Positions 8,460-17,968 of a DNA stretch of 64,000 nucleotides are shown here, one piece after another. This DNA comes from Endozoicomonas sp965196975. GTDB lineage: Bacteria > Pseudomonadota > Gammaproteobacteria > Pseudomonadales > Endozoicomonadaceae. The stretch's first letter is position 1, and the number at the start of each line of letters is the position of its first letter. The notes under the pieces are model-generated. The model was not told where the DNA came from. It saw only the letters and a program-made list of their open reading frames with translations, and searched no databases. Location: the NCBI RefSeq assembly GCF_965196975.1, contig NZ_OZ239981.1, forward strand, positions 3,658,001-3,722,000. The letters run 5' to 3'. Made by a program: the position numbers and the translations under genes.

Positions 8460-8677
8460 CTTAGACGAACAAGATCCAGAAACTTTCCATCATCCCCATA
8501 GGTAATTTCAAAACGACCATAAATGCCCTCTCTAGTCACAAATTTCAGCATGATGTCGTAGGGGATACTCATTGTCTGACCTGATTCAGTACGGACTCTT
8601 ACCGAGCTCTTCTGCCCTTTATAGTACTGAAGAACCTGATCAGAGTTTAGTTTTACGGAAAACACAGCCTTATGCAT
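8456..8677 (-). CDS. DUF2835 family small protein
   Basis: 73 residues. The pattern of a short beta-rich protein with QVLQYYKGQKSSVRVRTESG, a central IPYDIMLKFVTREGI and a closing GRFEITYGDDGKFLDLVRL matches DUF2835, found across gammaproteobacteria and of unknown function. ATG 8677 is preceded by AAGG at 9 nt. Its last bases overlap the convergent LysR stop. Confidence 0.8.
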   Translation of the reverse strand: MHKAVFSVKLNSDQVLQYYKGQKSSVRVRTESGQTMSIPYDIMLKFVTREGIYGRFEITYGDDGKFLDLVRLS

Positions 8678-8841
8678 TGTTCAAACCTTTGTGTTTCTTA
8701 TTCAGAATAATCGTTAAAAGAAGGCTTCTTTTAGTTTAGCAACCTTCTCTCACAAGGGTTATAGAACAAGGCTAAATTGCGGTTATTGCAGTAAAAAATA
8801 GATTTTGACGGCATCAGTATCGATGGATCACGTCCTCTGAT

Positions 8842-9234
8842 TTAACCAAATGAATATCCATTTGAATAACTTTGGACTTTTTCTCCAACTTTATAGCCAA
8901 TATAAGTAAAAATCAGTACCGGTAAGCTTCCCAGAACAGTTGCAGAAAGCCATGGTTCCAAAACCAGACCACCATACAGGCTGGCAAAATAAGAAATGGG
9001 GGCAGCAATGATGAATCCAGACAATCCCCAAAGCAGACAATGAGTGTATCGTCTGCACCACAGAGGAATAATCACAGCTAATCCACTGATAACACCCAGT
9101 GGAATAAAGTTATAGAGTTCATGGATGGCGAGTTGGCCGATTTCATCCAATGCAAGATAACAGGAAGAGACATAAATCATTGGCCAGAAAGCCAACAGTA
9201 AAGTAAATATCAGGATGCTTTTTAGACTTGTCAT
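8842..9234 (-). CDS. Small four-helix inner-membrane protein, unknown function
   Basis: 130 residues from ATG 9234 (MTSLKSILIF), chosen over an upstream in-frame ATG at 9270 because AGAGAAG lies just before it. Four hydrophobic segments are visible: SILIFTLLLAFWPMIYVSS, FIPLGVISGLAVIIPL, LLWGLSGFIIAAPISYFA and ATVLGSLPVLIFTYIGY. No recognised family, no charged active-site motif. It stands alone, with no operon partner. Confidence 0.65.
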   Translation of the reverse strand: MTSLKSILIFTLLLAFWPMIYVSSCYLALDEIGQLAIHELYNFIPLGVISGLAVIIPLWCRRYTHCLLWGLSGFIIAAPISYFASLYGGLVLEPWLSATVLGSLPVLIFTYIGYKVGEKVQSYSNGYSFG

Positions 9235-9482
9235 GTTCTTCTCTCGACCACTGACCAAGGAAGCACGCAATCACCTACACGTATACCGATCAATCAGAGT
9301 GTCATTCACCATAAAAACGACAGAGATCTTACATCAAGCAAATTTCTCACCAACATAACTGAAGTCAACAAAGTGATAATTTCCAGATATGAAATAGCTG
9401 TTCCGTGAACTAATTCTCAATATCAAGAGGGTGGAGTCAGGTTCTGCTGATATAATCAGCTCAACCATAGCATGAGCGCTAT

Positions 9483-9834
9483 CTATGCCAGCATTCTCGT
9501 GTAGTTAATGACTTTCTTCTCAAAGCGGGTTGCAGTTCTTCTGCAATGTTTTAAATTACCAAACACACACTCAATTCCATAGCACTCTAAAGAGCCACCA
9601 GTCGCAGTACCGAAACTCTTTACAACTGGCCTTCGGAGGGATGAACATTGAGATTTCACATTCCGACAACCAGCTATATAAACTGTACTCTTTCGCTAAT
9701 TGATGCCATTGAGCTCCAGTTCTGAGTATCCACAGGGCAGCTTCAATAAAACCTCTGCTCTTGTTGGGACAACCTACCTTTAGTTGAGTATGAAAGTTGT
9801 AAAACTGCCAGTATCTGTGACCATTACTCATCAT
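9483..9834 (-). pseudogene. Decayed IS5-type transposase remnant
   Basis: The minus strand first reads an N-terminal transposase segment (FIEAALWILRTGAQWHQLA, typical of IS5-group proteins), then jumps to a C-terminal segment (IPPKASCKEFRYCDWWL). A frameshift later it reads GIECVFGNLKHCRR and TRFEKKVINYT, matching the conserved IECFFGKLKHFRR region. The middle of the protein is missing and the frame is broken. Old, immobile remnant; ends not defined. Confidence 0.75.
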
Positions 9835-9957
9835 CTAATAAGGCTATTCCCATATCACAACAAAACTCAACATTTTATTGCAACCCCCTTGTATCAACAG
9901 AGCCAAGACTATAATTATATTTGAGATTTATATCTGCCAAGCGACGGAGAAAATGCC

Positions 9958-10824
9958 ATGGGAAGGCTGATTGAGAATGCGACCTATAAAAACAACCTTT
10001 TTCTGGAAAAGGATCAACAGGCCAAATCCAGCAATGGGCCTGAGCCAAAAGCAGTAGAAAAGAATGGGCGAAAGATCAACAAGTTAGTAGATACCGACCA
10101 AAATAACCGGTTTATAGACCAGCTAAGGGAAGAACATAACTCGAATAAAGAAGTAAAGCGCATTCAAGCTCGTACAGTCTCAATAGGCTCAACAGACAGT
10201 GGTTATGATGAGGAAATGATTTTTTCTACCTTATCACAGCTACTTGAAGGCTCTGGACTCGATCGCATTAACGATGCTCTTGACGGTCTGAATCGCTTTG
10301 AACGAGCTGAGGCTAATTTTTCCGAGATTGAGGCATACTTGACTAGCGCTGATGTTACCAACCAAGAAAAGCAATCCTTCTTGTTAGAGACAACCGACCT
10401 GTTGGCGCACTTAACGCGAGAAGAGGACCCCACCAGCCCAGAACTGGTTGTCGGTGGTTTGCAATTCATGTTTGATACCTGTCGTGAGCGTTTGAGCGAG
10501 TTTCAACAAAACCCTCAGATGCTGGTTGAACTATTTGGAGATTCTGACCCCTGTTTCGAAGCAAGGTTTGAGCGCTTCTGTGGCAGCGACTCAGCAAGAG
10601 TTATTTCTGGTTTAGATGAAAATCAGACAGCCCAGGACAATCTTTCGAGGTTGCTTCAGGAAATGTCCAATGAGCATGATGAGGAGATTGATGCCGCAGC
10701 TTTCAAAAGCTGGGTAATGGAGCGCGATGGCATTGTTGGAGCGAATGTAGCCGATGGGAAAATTGATGAGGCGGCAATTGATGAATTCATTGCTTATGGA
10801 CGGGACATTATGATATTTGATTAA
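9958..10824 (+). CDS. Hypothetical acidic protein
   Basis: 288 residues with GGAGA 8-12 nt upstream of the ATG. The first 70 residues are polar and Lys/Asn-rich; the rest is acidic and helical with many Glu/Asp-Leu repeats (TLSQLLEGSGLDRINDALDG). No signal peptide, membrane segment or catalytic motif is visible, and I recognise no family. It is followed by a hairpin shared with the convergent lipoprotein gene. Composition is similar to neighbours. Confidence 0.55.
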   Translation: MGRLIENATYKNNLFLEKDQQAKSSNGPEPKAVEKNGRKINKLVDTDQNNRFIDQLREEHNSNKEVKRIQARTVSIGSTDSGYDEEMIFSTLSQLLEGSGLDRINDALDGLNRFERAEANFSEIEAYLTSADVTNQEKQSFLLETTDLLAHLTREEDPTSPELVVGGLQFMFDTCRERLSEFQQNPQMLVELFGDSDPCFEARFERFCGSDSARVISGLDENQTAQDNLSRLLQEMSNEHDEEIDAAAFKSWVMERDGIVGANVADGKIDEAAIDEFIAYGRDIMIFD

Positions 10825-10941
10825 AACAAACGGCTTTAGAGCTTTCGCACCGGCAAAATCCCCAAACTACCAGAAGCAGCGGGTAAGTTTAATTCTACCC
10901 TCGATAGAAGTCTCTAACAAAAAAGACAACAGCTTGATTAA

Positions 10942-10976
10942 GGAAAAATCGGGTACCTGCTGTATAACAGGTACCA
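10942..10976 (-). terminator. Rho-independent terminator for the lipoprotein gene
   Basis: On the minus strand an 8-bp stem GGTACCTG/CAGGTACC (loop 8 nt) is followed by CGATTTTTCC, downstream of the lipoprotein stop at 11017. Confidence 0.65.
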
Positions 10977-11016
10977 GAAATGGCTAAAGTCCATGACAGC
11001 CAGGAAGTGAAGGCAG

Positions 11017-11832
11017 TTACTGCCCAGGAGGTGGAGGCATCAGCCCTTCAGGAAATTCCATGTTGTTTGGTATTTGCATCTGCTGCATTACCTGATTGAT
11101 AGACTCACGAATACTATCAATCATTGCTTTATACCCAACATCAAAACCTCTATAAAAGGCTAACTCCGTACTCTTCAAATCACCAGATGGCTGAACAATC
11201 GCAGGCTGCTTACCTTCAGGGTTCTCCCCACCAAAAAATGCTTCCATTGAAGTAGGGATCGTCAAGGCAACACGTCCACCGGTCATATAACCATCAATGA
11301 ACCGCTCCCTCACAAAAGGATTATTATCACTACCAGAGCCAGAACTGCGATAAGCATCTGCTGCTTCGCACCAACGATCTTTGTATTCACTGGCCAGGTC
11401 TGTTGAAGTACAGTTGTACTCTAAAATACCCATTGCCCCCATAACGGCAACATAGCCGTCACGATAGCCCATATCGTAGGGAGGCTCAGATTGGCTATTA
11501 ACCTCATCAAAGAGGCTCAACCGGCTATCCTCTGCCTGACTGGCCAATGAGTAGCCTTCACGGAACCCTTTAAGGTAAACCAGAAAGTCATCAGAACTGG
11601 TTGATTGACCACGTTGCTCAAACTGATCTTTTGCCTCACACCAGGTCTGCTCAAGCAAGCTGGCTTTGCCTAGACTACTGCATGTATAAGACTCAACCCC
11701 TTTATCAGCACTGGATATATCTTCATAAACCACAGTGGTGACCTCAGGGCACTCACGAGCCTTATTACAGCCTTGCAAACAAATCAGGATTCCAACCACT
11801 GGCAATGCTGCCGCCAGAAAATATTTCCGCAT
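11017..11832 (-). CDS. Putative lipoprotein with two similar segments
   Basis: 271 residues. A lipoprotein signal peptide is visible: MRKYF, a hydrophobic stretch to residue 20, then the lipobox LQGC with Cys22. The mature part holds two related blocks: LLEQTWCEAKDQFEQRGQ...FREGYSLA and YKDRWCEAADAYRSSG...FIDGYMTG. Each has a WCEA motif followed by a Gly-Tyr, and each block is followed or preceded by a further Gly-Tyr unit (MGYRDGYVAV, FDVGYKAM). That suggests an internally duplicated periplasmic helical domain. The C-terminus is Met/Pro-rich (MPPPPGQ). No known family; probably anchored in the outer or inner membrane. Confidence 0.65.
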   Translation of the reverse strand: MRKYFLAAALPVVGILICLQGCNKARECPEVTTVVYEDISSADKGVESYTCSSLGKASLLEQTWCEAKDQFEQRGQSTSSDDFLVYLKGFREGYSLASQAEDSRLSLFDEVNSQSEPPYDMGYRDGYVAVMGAMGILEYNCTSTDLASEYKDRWCEAADAYRSSGSGSDNNPFVRERFIDGYMTGGRVALTIPTSMEAFFGGENPEGKQPAIVQPSGDLKSTELAFYRGFDVGYKAMIDSIRESINQVMQQMQIPNNMEFPEGLMPPPPGQ

Positions 11833-12081
11833 TTAATTACTCCTTTACAGAAACTGGTGAACTTGTTATTCAGTACAGTTTTGACGAAACGGATTAAATA
11901 TAGTTCAGTTTTTTTTCAGGTTTCCTTGGAAGAGCTTGATTTTATTAACTTCTTAATAAGACCTTTATGTTCATAAGCCTTTTTCATGAATAAGACTTTT
12001 CCATCCATAAAAATGGCACCAAAAACAGTAACACGCTGAATTTATTGAGATTTCATAAACTCGGAAAGAGATAATCAAATA

Positions 12082-13371
12082 TTATCGGCTAGCCACACTG
12101 CCCTTGGGGATATAAGGTTCAAATTTTATTCCCCCTCGCTCTCTGGCACACAAATAGTCCCAGTCATCTGGAAGCGATTGCTCAAGCAGAACCAACCACT
12201 GATCCAGTGAACAGCGCCCTACGCACCCCGGCACGGCAAAAGGCTTGTGATTCAATGAAAGAGTCACTTCTGGACGACCGCCATTCCAATTCAGCTGGAC
12301 ACCAAAGTGTGTTGCATAATCAACAATTTTGTCAGATGGAGCTCCCAGCATGGTCATGATGGCCAATAAATTACTGTCACTGGCCGAGTATAGAGTCCAA
12401 CGTTGACAGGATTGACAGCTGCCTTTTTCTTCAAGACACTGCTGCACACGTTTGAAATCCCTGATCATTGCTTTGGCTAAAGGTGCACCAATAAGTTGGG
12501 CAATTTCATAATTTGCAACAATTCGGCTCACGACCCAGTTTAATAATTCCTCCAGTTCAACAGCTTCCTGGTTTGAAATACCTCTTGGCATGGGTAAGTG
12601 ATGAATTCTATGTATTGCAATTTGATCTATCAGAGGGATAAAAGAGTAGAGATCGCCATTACCTTCATTCTCACTAAGCTCAAGCCAGAAAGCGAGCTGA
12701 TCACGGTATTGCTCTTTTTTTCTTAACCAGTCTGCACTTTTTTCAAGTGCCTGTACTCTATGAAGATACCCAGGGCATAACCTTTGTGCTGAAAAAAGAT
12801 CATCAAGGGCCAGGGGCGAAGCATAAACTGGGGGCACTTGAATGCCGCCTGGCAACCCTGTTTCAGCAGACTGTTCAGGATAAAACCCCTGCAATAAGGC
12901 ACTGGCACTTTGAATCGTACGATCCAGGCCTTTGGCAAAATGCTGGCTGACTTTTGGTGACCAGAAATCGGGGATGGTTTCAGAGAAATAGCGCCGCCTG
13001 ATCGTTTTCCCCAAAAGGTATTCCTGCTCAAGGCCTTCAGACGTTAACTGACCTGGCCCCATCGGCCAGTATTTTGCCATTCCGCCAAGATCTCTGGGGG
13101 AGCGATCACCGTGTCTGACAAGGCTGATCAGATAATCAGCAGGCGTTTCTATTTCAATCCCGACAGCAGAGGTATCAATGGAAAGACAGCACATACTAAT
13201 TCCAAGTACCGCCTGGATGATCAAATAGGGTTTTAAGAAAGATAACGATGGATTAATGTGAAACCAGGTACTCTTCCTGTCACACATAAGATATAGCTTG
13301 AGAGACTTCCAGCAAAAGTCAAAAGCCATAACTTTTTTTAGACAGCGTCCAAGAAGAGTCTGAAATTTCAT
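12082..13371 (-). CDS. Histidine acid phosphatase-like protein with altered HD motif
   Basis: 429 residues. A hydrophobic segment at about residues 44-65 (FLKPYLIIQAVLGISMCCL) looks like a signal anchor or a late signal peptide; a start at an internal Met would give a more normal leader but has no ribosome-binding site. The phosphate-pocket motif LVRHGDRSP is intact, as in branch-2 histidine phosphatases (phytases, acid phosphatases). The C-terminal proton donor motif, usually SAHD, reads SASDSN here, with the His replaced by Ser and the Asp kept. Cys pairs suggest export to the periplasm. Activity may be changed or lost. Confidence 0.75.
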   Translation of the reverse strand: MKFQTLLGRCLKKVMAFDFCWKSLKLYLMCDRKSTWFHINPSLSFLKPYLIIQAVLGISMCCLSIDTSAVGIEIETPADYLISLVRHGDRSPRDLGGMAKYWPMGPGQLTSEGLEQEYLLGKTIRRRYFSETIPDFWSPKVSQHFAKGLDRTIQSASALLQGFYPEQSAETGLPGGIQVPPVYASPLALDDLFSAQRLCPGYLHRVQALEKSADWLRKKEQYRDQLAFWLELSENEGNGDLYSFIPLIDQIAIHRIHHLPMPRGISNQEAVELEELLNWVVSRIVANYEIAQLIGAPLAKAMIRDFKRVQQCLEEKGSCQSCQRWTLYSASDSNLLAIMTMLGAPSDKIVDYATHFGVQLNWNGGRPEVTLSLNHKPFAVPGCVGRCSLDQWLVLLEQSLPDDWDYLCARERGGIKFEPYIPKGSVASR

Positions 13372-13437
13372 ATCCTGCCTGCTTGATAATCATATCCAGC
13401 AGTCAGGATAGAAAAAAATTGCAGGATCGGTTGAGAT

Positions 13438-14655
13438 TTAACGAATAAACTCGGGGATATCGTTTGATAGCCCAATTGCATGACCAACAATCATTTCTTT
13501 CATCAAGGGTAATCGATTGGTCAGCTTCAAGCCGGTATTCCTCATCCATCGAATACCCAGGTCATTAGCTCCAAACAAATTTTGAAAACCACTCATGGCT
13601 GTCATCATCAGCGAATTATGGCCTATTCGGCGACGTTGATATCGATCCAGAACATGTGGTGCAAAATAGTCATCTCCCCGACCAGTAGCTTTTATCAATT
13701 CTTCTGTCAGCACCGCCACATCCATCAAGCCCAGGTTCACCCCCTGTCCCGCCAAAGGGTGGATGGTATGAGCTGCATCACCTACCAGTACAATACCCTG
13801 CCGATGATACTGCCGGGCATGACGCTGACGCAGTGGATAGCGAAAACGTTCATCAACCTTCAGAATTTCTCCAGCTCGACTCTCAAAAACTCTCTGGAGC
13901 TCGCGGGCAAACTCATCATCATTTAATGCCTCTATTCGATCCGCTTCTGACGGTAAAAGCGACCAGACAATGGAGCAGTAGTGCCTCCCATCAACACTCT
14001 CAAGAGGGAGAAATGCCAAAGGACCTGAGTCCAAAAAAACCTGTCGGGCGGTGTAATGGTGAAAGAGTTCCGTCTCAACCGTCGTTACCAGCGCATGGTG
14101 CCTGTAATCTTTCTGGTTAACCGGAATACCAGACTGTTGACGTAAATTAGAATTTGCCCCATCTGCAGCGACAAGCAGTTGAGCATAAAGTGGTTCTCCA
14201 CTTTCGAGAATGACGTCTCCCCCCTGACCGGAAAGTTTGTAATCTACTTGACTCTGTTCTCCGTAGCATTGGACCTTAGAGCTGGCCAGTTTATGCAAAA
14301 GCGCATTACGAACCACGTCATTTTCAACGATGTAGCCAAGATTTTGTTGCGGCAGAGTTTTGGCATCAAACCTTACTTCTCCAGTACCCTCACCATCCCA
14401 GACGACCATATCAGTATAAGGACATACTCGCTGGGCAATCATGTCCTCCCAGACACCCAGATACTTAAACAGTTTTACCGATGCCTCAGTCAGGGCACTG
14501 ACTCTGGGTTGCCAGGGGCCACGTCTGGAGAGAGAACCAGGTAGCAGAGCCTGCTGCTCAACCAGCGCTATCCGCATACCAGATCGATCAAGAGCCAGAG
14601 CCAGCGAGGCGCCCACCATGCCACCACCAGCAATAATGACGTCATATGTCTGCAT
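13438..14655 (-). CDS. ubiI: UbiI/VisC-type FAD-dependent ubiquinone biosynthesis hydroxylase
   Basis: 405 residues, flavin monooxygenase of the UbiH/UbiF/UbiI family. In ubiquinone synthesis UbiI hydroxylates C5 of the octaprenylphenol ring using O2 and NAD(P)H. Motifs: N-terminal dinucleotide fold IIAGGGMVGASLALAL, and the FAD-binding GDAAHTIHPLAGQGVN with the following LGLMDV. The early MVVWDGEGTGEVRF segment favours UbiI over UbiH. AAGGATC precedes ATG 14655. It follows ubiH in the same direction with a 38-bp gap, the usual ubiH-ubiI order. Confidence 0.9.
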   Translation of the reverse strand: MQTYDVIIAGGGMVGASLALALDRSGMRIALVEQQALLPGSLSRRGPWQPRVSALTEASVKLFKYLGVWEDMIAQRVCPYTDMVVWDGEGTGEVRFDAKTLPQQNLGYIVENDVVRNALLHKLASSKVQCYGEQSQVDYKLSGQGGDVILESGEPLYAQLLVAADGANSNLRQQSGIPVNQKDYRHHALVTTVETELFHHYTARQVFLDSGPLAFLPLESVDGRHYCSIVWSLLPSEADRIEALNDDEFARELQRVFESRAGEILKVDERFRYPLRQRHARQYHRQGIVLVGDAAHTIHPLAGQGVNLGLMDVAVLTEELIKATGRGDDYFAPHVLDRYQRRRIGHNSLMMTAMSGFQNLFGANDLGIRWMRNTGLKLTNRLPLMKEMIVGHAIGLSNDIPEFIR

Positions 14656-14693
14656 TTCTGATCCTTATTTACCAGATCACCGCTTATCGTGGT

Positions 14694-15953
14694 TTATAAC
14701 CCCATTGCCTTGCGGGTAAATTTTGACTTTACCGGATGACAATAATCCAATGTTACCAGTCCAAGGTTCCGAGCCAGGATAGAAGTACTGTCGGTACGGG
14801 AGAAGAGATGAACCAGACCATCACAAAACTGACTGGTCAAATTCTGATCGCCATACTGTTGTTGCCAGTACTCCAATAACCGGCCAAGATCACCCACAGG
14901 CACCTTTCTTGCCAGAGAGTTCGAGATATTATCTGCCAATGCAACGGTGTCACGAATAGACAGGTTATAACCCTGACCTGCGACCGGATGTATGGCATGG
15001 GCAGCATTACCTAAGATAACGAGCCCAGGTCTTACCTGTTCTTTGGCGATTCGCATGGTTAGTGGGTACCTATCCCGTTTACCCACTGCCAGAAAGCGCC
15101 CAGCCCGATAACCAAACCGCTCCTGCAATAATGCCAGAAAGTCATCGTCTGCCAGATTGTAAATCGTATCAACTTCCTCGTCTGGTACTGTCCATACGAG
15201 TCCCATTCTGTGTTGGTAATGGCTATCACTCGTCAAGGGAAGCAATGCCATAGGGCCTTTACCGGCAAAACGCTCCCAGGCCATACCCTGATGAGGGCGA
15301 TCAAGAGCAATATTGGCAATCACCCCGTGCTGCTGGTAATCACGCTGCTCCAGCGCTATACCCAGCTGCCCCATCAAACCTGAACGACCACCATCAGCAA
15401 GAACAACCAGCGAAGCTGAAACCTCTGAGAGCCCCAGCCGAACCATCATTCCTCCTGGAACCGGACGCAGGCTTTCCACTGCATCCGGGCTAAAGATCGT
15501 TACCGCACCACTCTGGTGGAAATCCCGCACCCGGTTTAGTAGCACATCCCCTAGTACATGATTTTTGACCACGTAGCCCAGTGCCGGTACCCCTTCATCG
15601 GTTGCTTTCAAATGAGAAACACCGAAGCTGCCTCTGTCAGAAACATGAACATCGGTAATGGCCTCAGCCTGATCAGCAAGCTCAGCCCATAGTCCCAGCT
15701 GCTGATATATACGATGGGTTCCCCATGACAGGGCAGAGGCCCGAGCATCAAAACTCGGCGGTACGTCCCTCACCTTGCTCAGGTCATGGGTTTCAACCAG
15801 CGCCAGTCTTAACCCCTGTCGACTAACCACCTTTTCCAGCGCGCACACCAGACTGGTTCCTACCAATCCGGCACCAATGATCAAAACATCAAAATCCACC
15901 TTTTCTGTAGAATGATCCACGTTCCGGTCACCATCATAATCAGCTGAAACCAT
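14694..15953 (-). CDS. ubiH: 2-octaprenyl-6-methoxyphenol hydroxylase (UbiH)
   Basis: 419 residues. UbiH hydroxylates C1 of the ubiquinone ring precursor. The FAD-binding N-terminus is LIIGAGLVGTSLVCAL after a 20-residue hydrophilic leader. VSDRGSFG is the segment characteristic of UbiH, and GNAAHAIHPVAGQGYN with Asn in place of Asp is normal for UbiH. It starts 12 nt after the ygfB stop with no obvious own ribosome-binding site, suggesting translational coupling. In most gammaproteobacteria pepP lies between ygfB and ubiH; it is absent here. Confidence 0.92.
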   Translation of the reverse strand: MVSADYDGDRNVDHSTEKVDFDVLIIGAGLVGTSLVCALEKVVSRQGLRLALVETHDLSKVRDVPPSFDARASALSWGTHRIYQQLGLWAELADQAEAITDVHVSDRGSFGVSHLKATDEGVPALGYVVKNHVLGDVLLNRVRDFHQSGAVTIFSPDAVESLRPVPGGMMVRLGLSEVSASLVVLADGGRSGLMGQLGIALEQRDYQQHGVIANIALDRPHQGMAWERFAGKGPMALLPLTSDSHYQHRMGLVWTVPDEEVDTIYNLADDDFLALLQERFGYRAGRFLAVGKRDRYPLTMRIAKEQVRPGLVILGNAAHAIHPVAGQGYNLSIRDTVALADNISNSLARKVPVGDLGRLLEYWQQQYGDQNLTSQFCDGLVHLFSRTDSTSILARNLGLVTLDYCHPVKSKFTRKAMGL

Positions 15954-15965
15954 ACGTTATGTTTC

Positions 15966-16574
15966 TCAGTGCAATGTGTTAGGCGTTTCCTGTTTACCGG
16001 CTTCATTACTGGAAGTCTCTGGCAAACCACATACTTCAGCAACTATATTCAACCAGGCCAGACGCACAAACTCACTGACCTCAATGTACAGCCGCTCAGT
16101 CTCATCACTCTCATCTGCCGTTTCAATCAGGCTGATCTCGGCAAAATCACGGAGAACCTCCTCCACCATCTCACTGACCTGCCGATTTTCCAGCCCTTGA
16201 CCAAAACCGGAGATGAAAGACTGGCACCATATACCAAGTGCTTCAGTCCTAAGGCCAAGCGCCTCATCATCATCTGGAAGAAACAGGGTTACAGAAAGGC
16301 TACCGGACTCAAGCTCACTTCGCGTATAGGCAAACAGCTGACTTAACAGTTGTGCTGTGGGTTCATCAAAGGTTTTATCCCCCATCTGCTCCTGAAGGTG
16401 CTGCAACCACTGCTGAGCACTCAACTGGCTTCCCGCAGATAACAGACCACATAAATAACCATGAACCTCTGAGGGGTGACTAAGACCTCCCTGGTCTGCC
16501 AGTCGGTCTGCAAGCTCATCAAAAGATACGGATACTGGTAAATCGCCAGGCTGGGAAGAGAAAGTCATTGTCAT
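15966..16574 (-). CDS. ygfB: UPF0149/YgfB family protein
   Basis: About 202 residues from ATG 16574, preceded by AGGA; longer in-frame starts lack such a site. YgfB-type helical protein: FDELADRLADQGG, PSEVHGYLCGLLSAG, then the acidic LFLPDDDEALGLRTEALGIW and FISGFGQGL, all hallmark segments of UPF0149. Molecular role is not established in general. Part of the ygfB-ubiH-ubiI transcription unit, divergent from the methyltransferase gene. Confidence 0.9.
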   Translation of the reverse strand: MTMTFSSQPGDLPVSVSFDELADRLADQGGLSHPSEVHGYLCGLLSAGSQLSAQQWLQHLQEQMGDKTFDEPTAQLLSQLFAYTRSELESGSLSVTLFLPDDDEALGLRTEALGIWCQSFISGFGQGLENRQVSEMVEEVLRDFAEISLIETADESDETERLYIEVSEFVRLAWLNIVAEVCGLPETSSNEAGKQETPNTLH

Positions 16575-16696
16575 CGTTATTCCTGAGTCAAACTTGAAGG
16601 CGATTCTAACAGACTTCCCTGACAAACTTGTTAGGCAAACACCTTAAATATTGAAAGTGTCTATTCTGTTAGGTCCAATCAGCCAGGAGTCTTATC

Positions 16697-17476
16697 GTGT
16701 CAGAGAGCTTGTACGAAAAAAACCAGTTGGGAGTTGGTTTTACATTTCACAACCCTGTTGTGTACCTGGATCGTTGGTTGAGCAGCTGGAAAGGAAATAA
16801 ACCACTGCTGGATCTGGGGTGTGGACACGGAATCAACACCCATGCTGCACTGATTAATGGCGCAGATATTGTAGCGACCGATATAAAGGAGCCAGATCTT
16901 TCAGAATGGTTACACAGCTTACCAGTGACTCAACAGGAGACGGTCCTATGTAAGGCGGCAAAACTTCCAGAGAATATTCCTTTTGAAGACAATGCCTTTT
17001 GCGGCATTCTTTGCGCAGAAGTATTTCATTTCCTCAGTAATGACGAGGTAATTCCATCAATCAATGCGCTTTATAGAATTCTCGAGCCAGGGGGGACTCT
17101 TTTGCTTACCTGCTGTTCATGTGACGTAGAAGTGTTAAAAAGCACAAACCTTAGTAAAGAGGTTCGAGAAGCGAATAAACAATCCCCATTAACCGTTACC
17201 TGCCAGCGGGATTATCTGAGCCTTCTTGCACAAGCCGCGAATAATTTTAATTGCCCTGAAATTACTGCCCCGGTTTTGGCTGCTCATGAAATAAATATTC
17301 CCGACAGGGATTTTTGTTTTTTCACTTCTGAACAGTTGGGGACATTAATAAAAAATGCCGGTTTTATTATTGAAATCTGCGAGCAGGGAGAGGCCCCACA
17401 TTACCCAGTATGGAGTCATGGAAGTAAAGACCAGGTAAGAATTGTTGCTAGAAAGCCTGATCAATTAGTTATTTAA
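16697..17476 (+). CDS. Class I SAM-dependent methyltransferase
   Basis: 259 residues with a GTG start and AGGAG 8 nt upstream. The Rossmann-fold SAM motifs are clear: motif I LLDLGCGHGINTHAALINGA, motif II IVATDIKEPD, and the post-motif FEDNAFCGILCAEVFHFLSNDEVIPS resembling Methyltransf_11 proteins. Substrate unknown. It sits between ygfB and zapA, where gammaproteobacteria usually have no such gene, and the stretch beyond it is AT-rich, which suggests a later insertion. Confidence 0.8.
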   Translation: MSESLYEKNQLGVGFTFHNPVVYLDRWLSSWKGNKPLLDLGCGHGINTHAALINGADIVATDIKEPDLSEWLHSLPVTQQETVLCKAAKLPENIPFEDNAFCGILCAEVFHFLSNDEVIPSINALYRILEPGGTLLLTCCSCDVEVLKSTNLSKEVREANKQSPLTVTCQRDYLSLLAQAANNFNCPEITAPVLAAHEINIPDRDFCFFTSEQLGTLIKNAGFIIEICEQGEAPHYPVWSHGSKDQVRIVARKPDQLVI

Positions 17477-17968
17477 TTGTTTTTTGATTCGAACGACCAT
17501 GAGAAATGGCCTTATTTTAAATTAGCATGCAGCAGAAAATCTTATAAAATTATTGCTTAACTTGCAGAGACAATTACTAGATTGTAGTACTCTTCCAAAA
17601 GAAAACCATCAATTAAAACTATCTTACAATCCAACCAAACAAAAACCAAAGTTAAATTGACCATTAACTTAAACAAATATAATTCAATAAAAAAACAAAC
17701 TAATGAAAAAAAATATTTAAACATAAACAACAACATGACTTAAATTTTCTCAACAGCATCAAATTCAAGCTAAATATTTAACAATCAATATATTTCTGAG
17801 TTTTATTCGCTTGTTCTTGATGCTAATTTTTTTCTAACTTTACATGGACAATCAATAATATTTCAAGGTTTAGGGCAAATATTCAACCATAATCCCGGCA
17901 ATGTAAACGCTAACCAAAATATTCCTCAACAGAACAATGCAAATGCTGGAGGCCGTAACATAGGTATT
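17477..17968. other. AT-rich stretch with possible broken upstream coding end
   Basis: 492 bp, very AT-rich to about 17870. The last 160 bp are open in the same frame as the next gene and would read an Asn/Gln-rich peptide (NHNPGNVNANQNIPQQN) directly before its ATG. No ATG/GTG/TTG start is available in that frame. Either the true start was lost by a frameshift or the region is only fortuitously open. No RNA gene seen. Confidence 0.35.
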
